Of a stretch of DNA of 34,237 nucleotides, positions 1-7,600 are shown in pieces. How positions within the stretch are numbered: the first letter of the stretch is position 1; the number at the start of each line of letters is the position of its first letter. This stretch comes from DATBAK01 sp036787815. GTDB lineage: Bacteria; Actinomycetota; Acidimicrobiia; IMCC26256; PALSA-610. The notes beneath the pieces were generated by a model, which was not told the DNA's origin, did no database searches, and was given only the letters and a program-made list of their open reading frames with translations. The DNA lies in assembly GCA_036787815.1 (NCBI GenBank), contig DAIQOP010000005.1, positions 1-34,237 on the forward strand, given 5' to 3'. Made by a program: the position numbers and the translations under genes.

Positions 1-47
1 AGTCGAAGATCAGCGCGGGCACGCCGGAAATGTACCGGCGGGCGCCC

Positions 48-467
48 CTACGCCTGTGCCGGATCGTCGCCCGACGCCTGCCCGCGGATGAGCCGGGTGT
101 GCACCTCGGTCGTGAGCTGGTGGATCGCCCGCGTGAGCTCGGTGTTGGTCTTGAGCTCCTGCTCCTGCTCGACGAAGTCGTGGTCGGCCTTGGCCTGCTG
201 GAACGAGGCCTGGCGGTTCTGGCCGATCATGACGAACGTCGAGAGGAAGATCGCCTCCAGCGACACGACGAGGGTGAGCTTCGGCCACGGGTTCGGTTCC
301 ACGAACACCATCCACAGCGCGAACCCGATGGCATGGATGTAGACGAAGCGCATCGAGCCGGCGAACGCGGTGATCGCGTCCGCAACTCGAAGCTGCACGT
401 CGGCCGCGCGTCGAGCCTTGTGCTCGACGACGACGGGATGGTGCTCCACATTGGGATCGAGCTTCAT
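48..467 (-). CDS. DUF1003 family membrane protein
   Basis: The 139-residue protein fits the DUF1003 family, small integral membrane proteins of unknown function. Two hydrophobic segments lie at about residues 40-57 and 65-82. The second carries the family signature VVSLEAIF, followed by the conserved polar stretch IGQNRQA. The charged C-terminal tail (about residues 85-139) is probably cytoplasmic and helical. The ATG at 467 was chosen because a purine-rich GAGAGGGAG lies about a dozen bases upstream and the homologous region begins near it; a GTG directly in front is an alternative. The gene is divergent from the ammonia-lyase gene, with about 110 bp between them. No molecular function can be assigned. 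Confidence 0.85.
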   Translation of the reverse strand: MKLDPNVEHHPVVVEHKARRAADVQLRVADAITAFAGSMRFVYIHAIGFALWMVFVEPNPWPKLTLVVSLEAIFLSTFVMIGQNRQASFQQAKADHDFVEQEQELKTNTELTRAIHQLTTEVHTRLIRGQASGDDPAQA

Positions 468-576
468 CACCTTGGGCTCCCTCTCGTTCCGGCCCACCAG
501 GCCAACAGTGAACTCCAGCCGGGCACCGGAACCGGGGCAATCCCGCCCGGACGGGCGTCGGGCAGACTCTCGATTC

Positions 577-1530
577 GTGCGAACGGTGCGGGTGCCCGAT
601 GCGAGCGACGTCGATCGCGCCGTCGCGATCGTTGCCCGCCACCTCGCGCCGACCCCGGTCGTGCCGGCGCCGTTGCTCGGTGACGACGTGTGGCTCAAGG
701 TCGAGACGGTCCAACCCACCGGGTCGTTCAAGGTGCGGGGTGCGCTCGTCGCGGTGACGGCCGCGCTCGCCGACGACCCGGGCACGCGGATCGTCACCGC
801 GTCGGCGGGCAACCACGGGCTCGGCATCGCGTTCGCCGCCGATCGCCTCGGCGCGACCGCGACCATCGTCGTGCCGACCAACGCGTCGCCCGCCAAGGTC
901 GCCGCGTTCGAGCAGTTCGCCGTGACGCTCGTGCAGCACGGCACGAGCTACGACGAAGCCGAGGCCCACGCGCTCACGCTCGCCGGGGCCGGCACGGTCT
1001 ACGTGTCGGCCTACAACGATCCCGACGTGATCGCAGGGCAGGGCACCATTGCCGTCGAGCTGTTCGATCAGGTGCCCGGGCTCGCGACGATCGTCACGCC
1101 GATCGGCGGGGGCGGGCTCGCCTCGGGGCTCGGCCTCGCGGCCCAGGCCGAGGGGGTGCGCGTCGTCGGAGTCGAGGCCGCGCAGTCGCCGGCACTGCGC
1201 ACCGCGCTCGACGCCGGTCGGCCGGTGCCGATCGACCCGGGCCCCACGCTCGCCGACGGCCTCGCGGGCAATCTCGAAGCAGGGACCGTCACCTTCGACA
1301 TCATCCGGCGCACGGTCGCCGACGTGGTCTCGGTGTCGGAGGCCGAGATCGAAGCCGCGATGCGCTTCCTCGACCGCGAGCACGGGTTGATCGCCGAGGG
1401 GTCGGCCGTGGTCGGGATCGCCGCGCTCCGGTGCGGGCGGATCACGAGCGAGAAGCCGGGCGCCACCGTTGTCGTCGTGACCGGGCGCAACGTCGCTTCC
1501 GAGGTGCTCGAGCGCGTGCTCGGGAGGTGA
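577..1530 (+). CDS. Threonine/serine dehydratase-like PLP enzyme
   Basis: The 317-residue protein is a fold-type II PLP enzyme of the threonine ammonia-lyase/serine racemase group. It would deaminate a hydroxy-amino acid such as threonine to a 2-oxo acid. The PLP lysine lies in TGSFKVRGA (K52), the substrate-carboxylate loop is SAGNHG (about residues 76-81), and the glycine-rich phosphate loop is IGGGGL (about 176-181). There is no C-terminal ACT regulatory domain, so it resembles short catabolic or racemase-like forms rather than allosteric biosynthetic IlvA. The GTG at 577 is preferred because homology starts just after it; a second in-frame GTG at 586 is possible. Substrate specificity cannot be read from the sequence. 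Confidence 0.88.
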   Translation: MRTVRVPDASDVDRAVAIVARHLAPTPVVPAPLLGDDVWLKVETVQPTGSFKVRGALVAVTAALADDPGTRIVTASAGNHGLGIAFAADRLGATATIVVPTNASPAKVAAFEQFAVTLVQHGTSYDEAEAHALTLAGAGTVYVSAYNDPDVIAGQGTIAVELFDQVPGLATIVTPIGGGGLASGLGLAAQAEGVRVVGVEAAQSPALRTALDAGRPVPIDPGPTLADGLAGNLEAGTVTFDIIRRTVADVVSVSEAEIEAAMRFLDREHGLIAEGSAVVGIAALRCGRITSEKPGATVVVVTGRNVASEVLERVLGR

Positions 1531-1846
1531 CCCGGGAGGAGCCGCCCGTGGCACCGGGCGACGTCAGATCACGCTCAGTACCCCGACGCCGAACCGTCGC
1601 ACCGACGCGACGCCTCGGTAACAGCTCGGGTGGACGATGTCGGTACCACGAAGGGAGGTCATTGATGTCCCGACCGAGGTTCCGCGACAGATTCCGTGGC
1701 CAGGCCCACCAGACCGGGTGCGCCCGGCCACCGCCTTGAGCGGCGCACACCGAAGCAAGCGCCGATCTCTCCGCTTCCGGACACGGCCGTCAGGACGAGG
1801 GCCGTCGGGGGCACAGCGCTGGGAACGGGCACAACGGCGTGCCCAC
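1531..1846. other. Convergent intergenic region
   Basis: This 316-bp stretch lies between two convergent genes (ammonia-lyase and amidohydrolase). It has no homology-bearing ORF that I recognise. Its one conspicuous element is a strong Shine-Dalgarno sequence (AAGGGAGGTC, 1651-1660) five bases ahead of an ATG opening a 24-codon ORF, listed separately. No convincing terminator hairpin with a U-tract was seen. Confidence 0.5.
1665..1739 (+). CDS. Possible 24-residue basic small protein
   Basis: A short ORF of 24 codons begins with ATG four bases after AAGGGAGGTC, among the best ribosome-binding sites in the window. The predicted peptide is strongly basic (it opens MSRPRFRDRFRGQ) and ends in a proline run before TGA. 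No homolog is recognised, and Arg/Pro-rich peptides arise easily from GC-rich noncoding DNA. The evidence is therefore only the ribosome-binding site and its spacing. It could be a small protein, a leader peptide or chance. Confidence 0.25.
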   Translation: MSRPRFRDRFRGQAHQTGCARPPP

Positions 1847-2671
1847 TCAGCGAACCGTCCGGTCGAGCAGCTTGCGCGCCGAGCCTCCGAGGAAGAGCGC
1901 CATCGCCTCCTCGTCGATCGGCAGCGCGCGGGCCTCGGCGAGCGAACGCCGCATCGGGAACCACGGCTCGTCGCTCCCCCAGATCACGCGGCCCCGGAAC
2001 GCCTTCGTGTTCATGAACCGGACGAGCGCGGGGTCGAAGTAGCGGGGCGCGTACGCGGTGCACGACAGGTAGAGGTTCGGCCACTTGCGCATGTAGTTCA
2101 TGAGCAGCTCTTCGTACGGGTGCCCCATGTGCGCGCCGATGACGACGAGGTCGGGGAAGTCGATCATCACGTCTTCGAGCAGCTCGGGGTGTTGCACGCG
2201 CGACCGCACCCGTGGCCCCGGCACGCCGACGTTGATCCCGACGGAGATGCCGAGCTCTTCGCAGATCTGGTACACGGGATAGTGGACCGCGTCGTTGATC
2301 GGGATCTGCGTGGCCAGCGGCATCACGCGCACGAGCGAGAAGCGCGGGTGCCGGGCGAGCTCGCGGATCCGGCGCACGTCGCGCGTCGGTCGCACCTTGT
2401 CACCGACGCCGGCGCACACGAGGAACCGCCCGGGATGCGCGTCGGCAACCTCGAGCATCGCCTCCGCACCCCGGTCGAGCCCACTGACGAGGATCCCGGT
2501 CGCGACGCCCTGCTCGTCCATCACCGACAGGAGCGCGTCGACGCCCACACCCGCGCTGCCGTCGCCCCCGAGATAGCCCGGAATATGGGCGTTCTCGGGC
2601 TGACCGAGAAACTGCGCGGCCGACTGGGTCGTCACGATGTTGACCCAGATGTCCAGCACGTCCGTCGTCAT
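1847..2671 (-). CDS. Amidohydrolase family (amidohydrolase_2-like) protein
   Basis: The 274-residue protein is a TIM-barrel metal-dependent hydrolase of the amidohydrolase_2 (ACMSD-like) group. Visible landmarks are the strand-end motif VIGAHMGHP (about residues 178-186), which supplies a metal or catalytic histidine, and IWGSDEPWFP near residue 235, with the conserved aspartate. The N-terminal HxH motif usual in this family is absent: the first strand reads LDIWVNI. That suggests altered metal binding or a decarboxylase-like chemistry. The ATG at 2671 is preceded by GGAG at a good distance. A perfect palindrome (2701-2728) sits 29 bp upstream, so transcription is probably controlled there. 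The actual substrate is unknown. Confidence 0.82.
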   Translation of the reverse strand: MTTDVLDIWVNIVTTQSAAQFLGQPENAHIPGYLGGDGSAGVGVDALLSVMDEQGVATGILVSGLDRGAEAMLEVADAHPGRFLVCAGVGDKVRPTRDVRRIRELARHPRFSLVRVMPLATQIPINDAVHYPVYQICEELGISVGINVGVPGPRVRSRVQHPELLEDVMIDFPDLVVIGAHMGHPYEELLMNYMRKWPNLYLSCTAYAPRYFDPALVRFMNTKAFRGRVIWGSDEPWFPMRRSLAEARALPIDEEAMALFLGGSARKLLDRTVR

Positions 2672-2700
2672 GGCACTCCAGTGCTCGAATTCCGCGCGAG

Positions 2701-2728
2701 GCGTACCTGACGCTAGCGTCAGGTACGC
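2701..2728. promoter_or_regulatory. Palindromic operator, site 1 of 3
   Basis: A perfect 28-bp palindrome with core TGACGC-TA-GCGTCA lies between the PIG-L gene and the amidohydrolase start at 2671. The 16-bp form CTGACGC-NN-GCGTCAG recurs perfectly at 20217-20238 and 29302-29323. Its size and symmetry fit a TetR-type dimer site. The cognate regulator is not evident in this window. Confidence 0.75.
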
Positions 2729-2769
2729 GACCCGAGCAACGAGCGCCGCCCCCGCGGACGGCTCAGAGC

Positions 2770-3486
2770 TCAGAGCTCGAGCAGCTCGAAGCTCACGGCG
2801 TACTCGCATCCGAACGCGGCACCGTCGGCGCGCGCCCGTTCGGTCAACATCGCCCGGGCGTCGACGCCGACGTGTGCGAGGTACGCGACATGGCACTCGA
2901 GCGACGCGATGCCGCGTTCGAGGTGTTCGCCGACGTCGACGGCGTGGGTCGGGCTCGGCGCGGCGTTGACCGCGATGTACCGCACCCCTCCCCACGGCTC
3001 GAGTCCCGACTCGGGGAACACCCAGCGGTTGCCCGCGTCGCGCGCCGCGTCGATCACCGCGAGACCCACGTTGCGGTGATCGGCCATGTTCAAGCTCCGC
3101 CCTCCCCACGTCGCGTGGTAGTTGATCGTGACGAGCAACTCGGGGCGGGCCACCCGGATCGTCCGCGCGAGGTCGCGGCGGAGCGCGATGCCGTACTCGA
3201 TCACCCCGTCGGCATGATCGAGGAACTGCACGTCGCCGACACCCACGGTGGCCGCGCTCGCGCGCTCCTCGGCCTCACGCACCCGCGCGCACTGCGCCGG
3301 TTCGAGGGCGTCGATCCCCGCTTCGCCGCGGCTCGCGAGCACGTACCCGACGTGGCGTCCCGCGTCGGTCCACGTGGCGATCGCGCTCGCCGCGCCGTAC
3401 TCCAGGTCGTCGGGATGCGCGACGATCGCGAGCGCCCGCGACCAGTCGTCGGGAAGCGGCAGCAGACGCCGCGGGGCGTCGTTCAC
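2770..3486 (-). CDS. PIG-L family (LmbE-like) deacetylase
   Basis: The 238-residue protein is a zinc-dependent PIG-L/LmbE-type deacetylase. In actinobacteria this family includes the MshB and Mca enzymes of mycothiol metabolism and other N-acetyl sugar deacetylases. The metal-binding motif AHPDD is at residues 23-27, and the downstream histidine appears in NMADHRNVG (about residues 132-140). The protein is shorter than typical MshB or Mca (about 290-300 residues), so assignment to mycothiol synthesis would be unsafe. The start at 3486 gives a conventional N-terminus ahead of the first strand. It is divergent from the amine oxidase gene across 68 bp. Confidence 0.85.
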   Translation of the reverse strand: MNDAPRRLLPLPDDWSRALAIVAHPDDLEYGAASAIATWTDAGRHVGYVLASRGEAGIDALEPAQCARVREAEERASAATVGVGDVQFLDHADGVIEYGIALRRDLARTIRVARPELLVTINYHATWGGRSLNMADHRNVGLAVIDAARDAGNRWVFPESGLEPWGGVRYIAVNAAPSPTHAVDVGEHLERGIASLECHVAYLAHVGVDARAMLTERARADGAAFGCEYAVSFELLEL

Positions 3487-3554
3487 AGAGCGAGCATACG
3501 GAGCCGTCTCGACCGGTAGCGTCGCGGCGGGCGGACCGGCCGAGAGGAAGCAGC

Positions 3555-4913
3555 GTGCCAGACAGGGATGCCGATGTGTGCGTCGTCGGCGCCGGTTACG
3601 CCGGGCTCACCGCCGCCCGCCAGCTCGTCTCGGCGGGGGCCCGGGTCGTCGTGCTCGAGGCGCGCGACCGCGTCGGCGGACGGGTGTGGACCCGCCGGGC
3701 GCCCGACGGGACGCCGATCGACGTCGGCGGCACCTGGATCGGACCCGGCCAGGACGCGGTGTACGCGCTCGCCGGCGAAGAAGGGATCGGTACCTACCCC
3801 ACGTACGCCAAGGGCGAGACCGTGCTCGTCGGCTCCGGTGGCCTGAAGCGCTTCAGCGGGAACATCCCGAACATCAACCCGATGTCGATCGCGAGCCTCA
3901 CCCTCGCGATGACGCGCCTCGACCGCATGGCCAAGCAGGTGCCGCTCGAAGACCCGTGGAACGCGAAGAGCGCCGCGGCCTGGGACGCGCAGAGCATCGG
4001 GAGCTGGATCGACGCGAAGTACAACGTCGCGACGAAGGAGGCACACGACCTGCTCGCCGCCGCGATGCGCGGATTGTGGACCTCCGACCCGTCGGAGGTC
4101 TCGCTGCTGCACACGCTGTACCTCATCCGCTCGGCGAAGAGCCTCAACCACCTGCTCGCCGTCGAGGGCGGATACCAGCAGGACCGGATCAGCGGTGGCG
4201 CGCAGGCGATCGCCGATCGTGTCGGCGCCGGCCTCGGAGACTCGTTGCTCCTGCAGACCCCGGCGCGCGAGATCGACCAGGACACAACCGGCGTCACCGT
4301 GTGGGGCGACGGCGTCGAGGTGCGGGCGTCGCGGGTGGTCGTCGCGATCCCGCCGACCCTCGCCGGCCACCTGCACTACGAACCGATGCTGCCCCGGGCG
4401 CGCACGCTGCTCACCCAACGCATGCCGTCGGGCTCGATCATCAAGATCACCGTTGGCTACACCGAGCCGTTCTGGCGGGTCGACGGGCTGTGCGGACAAT
4501 CGATCGCCGCCGACTCACTCATCGAGACGACCCTCGACGCGTCGCCCGAATCCGGGAGCCCGGGTGTGCTGGCCGCGTTCGCGTTCGGTCCGCGCGCCGG
4601 CACGCTCGCGGCGTACGACCCGGCGCAGCGGCGCCATGCCGTGCTGGAGGCACTCGTCGAGCGATTCGGCTCGAAGGCCGCGTTCCCGGAGTTCTACGAG
4701 GAGCAGGACTGGGCCGCCGACCGGTGGTCGGGAGGCTGCTATCTCGCGCACATGCCTCCCGGAGTGCTCACGCAGTTCGGCCGCGCGCTGCGCGCGCCCG
4801 TCGATCGGATCCACTGGGCCGGCACGGAGACGGCGACCGTGTCGCACGGCACCATCGACGGAGCGATTCGCTCGGGCGTGCGCGCGGCGGGCGAGGTGCT
4901 CGCCGCACTCTGA
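3555..4913 (+). CDS. Flavin-containing amine oxidase (MAO-like)
   Basis: The 452-residue protein is a flavin amine oxidoreductase that would oxidise a primary or secondary amine to imine/aldehyde with hydrogen peroxide release. The N-terminal dinucleotide-binding motif GAGYAG is at residues 12-17, followed by VLEARDRVGGRVWT. Near the C-terminus WAGTETA starts the second FAD-binding segment. The motif SGGCY places Cys395 where monoamine oxidases carry their covalent 8-alpha-S-cysteinyl FAD, which favours a MAO-like enzyme over polyamine or L-amino-acid oxidases. There is no signal peptide and no obvious C-terminal membrane anchor. A GTG start at 3555 is supported by GAGAGGAAG a few bases upstream. 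It is probably monocistronic. Confidence 0.88.
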   Translation: MPDRDADVCVVGAGYAGLTAARQLVSAGARVVVLEARDRVGGRVWTRRAPDGTPIDVGGTWIGPGQDAVYALAGEEGIGTYPTYAKGETVLVGSGGLKRFSGNIPNINPMSIASLTLAMTRLDRMAKQVPLEDPWNAKSAAAWDAQSIGSWIDAKYNVATKEAHDLLAAAMRGLWTSDPSEVSLLHTLYLIRSAKSLNHLLAVEGGYQQDRISGGAQAIADRVGAGLGDSLLLQTPAREIDQDTTGVTVWGDGVEVRASRVVVAIPPTLAGHLHYEPMLPRARTLLTQRMPSGSIIKITVGYTEPFWRVDGLCGQSIAADSLIETTLDASPESGSPGVLAAFAFGPRAGTLAAYDPAQRRHAVLEALVERFGSKAAFPEFYEEQDWAADRWSGGCYLAHMPPGVLTQFGRALRAPVDRIHWAGTETATVSHGTIDGAIRSGVRAAGEVLAAL

Positions 4914-4933
4914 GCGCGGCGAGCACGCTCGAC

Positions 4934-5503
4934 TCAGATCGCGCGGCCCGCGAAGGCGAGGAGACGGTCACTCGCCGGGGCGTCGTCGGGACACGGTTGC
5001 GCGGCGCCGAAGATGCCCGGCTTGCGCAGCTCGGGGCTGATCATCTGCCGGGCGAGGGCGAGCGCGCCTTCGAGCAGCTCCGTATCGGACACCGACTGCC
5101 CGGTCGCCTCCGCGAGGTCGACCGCGTGGGTCGCCACGTCGCAGATCGCGATCTCGAGCGCGACCCCGGCGGGCATCTCGCCGAACGGCAGCTTGACGAC
5201 CTTCTCCATCACACCCGGCGCCTCGAACGCCTTCATCGCCCGCTTCGCCGCCGTGTCCCACGCGCCCTGCGGGTCGTCGCCGACGTTGTCGGCGCCCATG
5301 AGCGTGCCCATGACGTCGTCGGGGATCGAGCCCTGCTCGGCCGAGATCGCGAACATCGTCGCGCCCGTGACCATGTGGTTGATGAGATCCTTCACCGTCC
5401 ACTCGGTGCACAGCGTCGGATTGGCGAGCTGCGCATTCGTCGTGTGGCCGATCACATCGGTCGTCGTGTCGACGACCCGCTGCAACATCGCAAGACCTTC
5501 CAT
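4934..5503 (-). CDS. TIGR03086 family DinB-fold protein
   Basis: The 189-residue protein belongs to the TIGR03086 branch of the DinB/mycothiol-dependent maleylpyruvate isomerase N-terminal superfamily, four-helix bundles that bind a metal through histidines. Visible features are CTEWTVKDLINHMVTG (about residues 32-47, first His) and ICDVATHAVDLAEATG (about 119-134, second His). In actinobacteria such proteins are thought to use mycothiol as thiol cofactor, but the reaction of this branch is not known. The ATG at 5503 has a GGGAGGGG element upstream. It is divergent from the candidate selenoprotein gene. Confidence 0.82.
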   Translation of the reverse strand: MEGLAMLQRVVDTTTDVIGHTTNAQLANPTLCTEWTVKDLINHMVTGATMFAISAEQGSIPDDVMGTLMGADNVGDDPQGAWDTAAKRAMKAFEAPGVMEKVVKLPFGEMPAGVALEIAICDVATHAVDLAEATGQSVSDTELLEGALALARQMISPELRKPGIFGAAQPCPDDAPASDRLLAFAGRAI

Positions 5504-5570
5504 TCCTGGCCCCTCCCGTGCGTCCTTCGAGATCGTGTCCCCGGCTAGTTCGCCGTTGGCGGGCCCCGCG

Positions 5571-5594
5571 GATCACCGGATCACCGGATCACCC
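5571..5594. repeat. Three 8-bp tandem repeats
   Basis: The octamer GATCACCG is repeated three times head to tail (the last copy with one extra C) in the divergent promoter region between the TIGR03086 gene and the candidate selenoprotein. It may be a binding-site array or replication slippage; nothing distinguishes the two. Confidence 0.4.
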
Positions 5595-5653
5595 GGTCGC
5601 GGGCGGCCGCGCCGAGATCCTGGCACGGCTGCCACGCTCTACGCTCTGCGCGC

Positions 5654-6724
5654 ATGATCCTCGATGAGCTGACCGTCGATCGCGAGACCTTCGAGACCGG
5701 TACCGGCTGGGCGATCAAGCCCGAGGGTGCGTGCCGGGCCGAGGTGTGCGTGCCCCTCCCCCCTGCTGCGCGCACGGCCGACGGGCGCGTCGACGTCGGC
5801 GTGGTGGCCGAGCGCCTCGGGATGCCGCTCGTCACCGACCGCGAGCGGGGACGCTCCGCGCTCGGGCCCGCCACGGCCGTGACCGGCCGGGCGCTCACCA
5901 CCGCGGTGGCACCGGAGCTCGAGCTGCCCGACGCCGCCGGCAATGCGTTCCGACTCTCCAGCCTGCGCGGGCAGAAGGTGGTCCTGCTCGCCTGGTCGTC
6001 GTGGTGAGGCTGCCGCTTCGACCTGCCCGGGTGGCAGGCACTGCGCACCGAGTTGCACCCCAAGGGCCTCGAGGTCGTCACCGTCGGGCTCGACGTCGAC
6101 CCTGACGCGGCCCGCCCGTTCATCGAGGCCGCGTCACCGGATCACCCGTCGCTCATCGACTCGGCCCATCTCGTCGACGAGCGCTTCGGCGTCGTCAACG
6201 TTCCCAACGGCGTGTGGATCGACGAGGCCGGCATCATCGTGCGCCCGGCCGAGCCCGCCCAACCCGGCGAGAACCCTGCGCTGGAGTCGTTCCGCAACAT
6301 CGACCTCACCACGGTGCCGCCCGACATCGCCGAGGTGCTGGCCGAGGCGCGCAAGATCCGCATCGACCCGGATCTCTACGCCGAGATGTTGCGCGACTGG
6401 GTGGAGCACGGCTCCGAGAGCCGGTACGCGCTCTCGCCCGACGACGTGATCGCGCGCTCGCAACCGCGGGGCGACGACGAGGCGCGCGCCGCGGCGGAGT
6501 TCGATCTCGGGCAGTACCTGCACCGCAACGGCGACCACCACGGCGCGATCGTCCACTGGCGCGAGGCCCATCGCCTGTTCCCCGACAACTGGACGTACAA
6601 ACGCCAGGCGTGGAACTTCGAGGACCCGGTACGCCAGGGCCACACCGACGCGTACGACGGCTCGTGGTTCGAAGACGTCAGGAAGATCGGCGCCGAGAAC
6701 TACTACCCGCCGATCGTCCCGTAG
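5654..6724 (+). CDS. Thioredoxin-fold redox selenoprotein (Sec at in-frame TGA)
   Basis: The 356-residue reading frame is continuous except for one TGA at 6005-6007, which would be selenocysteine 118. Upstream is an N-terminal segment with two cysteines (ACRAEVC, about residues 37-43), then an AhpC/TlpA-like thioredoxin fold: APELELPD, FRLSSLRGQKVVLLAW, active site SSW-U-G-C-R, DLPGWQ, and the later cis-proline region VPNGVWID (about residue 189). The C-terminal third has a TPR-like helix pair (HRNGDHHGAIVHWREAHRLF). The TGA falls exactly where a redox-active Cys is expected, and a SECIS-like hairpin follows at 6022-6038. Coding character and family features continue unchanged after the TGA, arguing against decay. 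The start looks leaderless: TACGCT at 5640-5645 lies eight bases before the ATG. The alternative is a Cys gene with a nonsense mutation or sequencing error. Confidence 0.8.
6022..6038 (+). promoter_or_regulatory. SECIS-like hairpin
   Basis: A perfect 6-bp stem (CCTGCC with GGCAGG) closes the 5-base loop CGGGT. The apical loop begins 21 bases after the TGA, and its second base is G. This fits the published bacterial SECIS rules as I recall them: a short apical loop with a G in its first two positions, roughly 16-37 bases after the UGA. In the cell it would recruit SelB with Sec-tRNA. No folding calculation was run. Confidence 0.65.
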
Positions 6725-6733
6725 GCGCCTTCG

Positions 6734-7600
6734 TCAGTCCGAGGTGCGGGCGCGATAGCGATGGAGCGCGCCGGGGACCGCGATGGCCAGCACGATCAGG
6801 CAGTAGAGGCACGCGGCAGGTACCGGATGATCGATCGCCCACACGTGCTTCGTGACCGGCGCGATCGGGTTGCCGAACAACTGGCGTGTCGCGGCAACCA
6901 GCACGCTCACCGGATTGAGCGTCGCGACCCACTGGAGCACGTTGGGCATCGAGTTGATGGGCACGAACGCGCTGCTCAGGAACGTGAGCGGGAACACGAC
7001 CATGAGCGCGACGCCCATGACGGCGTCGGGTGAGCGCCCCATCATCCCGAGCCACGTACCGACCCAGATCATCGCGGAGGCGAAGGCAAGCAGAAGGAGG
7101 ATGCCGCCGGCGAACTCCCACACCGGGGTATGCGGGCGCCAGCCGACGAGCAGCCCCGCACCGAGCAGCACCGTGATCGCGAGCACCATGCCTGCGAGCT
7201 CGGCGATGAAGTGACCGAGCAGGTACGCCATGCGCGTGGCCGGCAGCGAACGGAACCGATCGATCACGCCTTCGGTGAGGTCGGTCGCGATCGAGGTTGC
7301 GGGGCCGACGAGCCCGAACGTGAGCGACTGGATGAGGATGCCGCCGATCAGGTACTCGCGATAGTTGCCGCCCTTCACGTTGATCGCGCCGCCGAACACG
7401 TACGCGAACAGCAGTACGAACATCAACGGCTGCGCGGTCACGTCGAGCAGCTTCTCGGGGATCTGGCGGATGTGCTCGATATTGCGACGCGCGAACACGA
7501 GGGCGTCGCTCCACGTGACGCGCCACCCCGCCCGGTACTCGCGCTCATCGTGCGCGGCACCCGACGCGATTGCTACGGATGGTTCGAGGTTGACGGTCAT
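6734..7600 (-). CDS. ABC-2 type exporter permease (DrrB-like)
   Basis: The 288-residue membrane protein matches ABC-2 permeases of the daunorubicin-resistance type. After a soluble N-terminus of about 45 residues come six hydrophobic segments. The first two flank GGAINVKGGNYREYLIGG, typical of the family, and EGVIDRFRSLPATR is the conserved cytoplasmic loop that contacts the ATPase. The final helix (about residues 258-277) ends just before a short basic tail. Its ATG overlaps the stop of the upstream ATPase gene by four bases, so the two are translationally coupled. It would form the membrane channel of a drug or lipid exporter; the substrate is unknown. Confidence 0.88.
   Translation of the reverse strand: MTVNLEPSVAIASGAAHDEREYRAGWRVTWSDALVFARRNIEHIRQIPEKLLDVTAQPLMFVLLFAYVFGGAINVKGGNYREYLIGGILIQSLTFGLVGPATSIATDLTEGVIDRFRSLPATRMAYLLGHFIAELAGMVLAITVLLGAGLLVGWRPHTPVWEFAGGILLLLAFASAMIWVGTWLGMMGRSPDAVMGVALMVVFPLTFLSSAFVPINSMPNVLQWVATLNPVSVLVAATRQLFGNPIAPVTKHVWAIDHPVPAACLYCLIVLAIAVPGALHRYRARTSD

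Noticed and set aside
1600..1665. Resemblance of GGGTGG ... GGTACCACG to a T-box antiterminator
   Set aside because: The two parts are separated by several bases, no Stem I or specifier loop could be recognised, and no aminoacyl-tRNA synthetase or amino-acid gene follows.
6005..6007. The TGA as an ordinary nonsense mutation (pseudogene)
   Set aside because: It falls on the one residue where selenocysteine makes sense, is followed by a fitting hairpin, and no other lesion exists in the gene. Not excluded absolutely.
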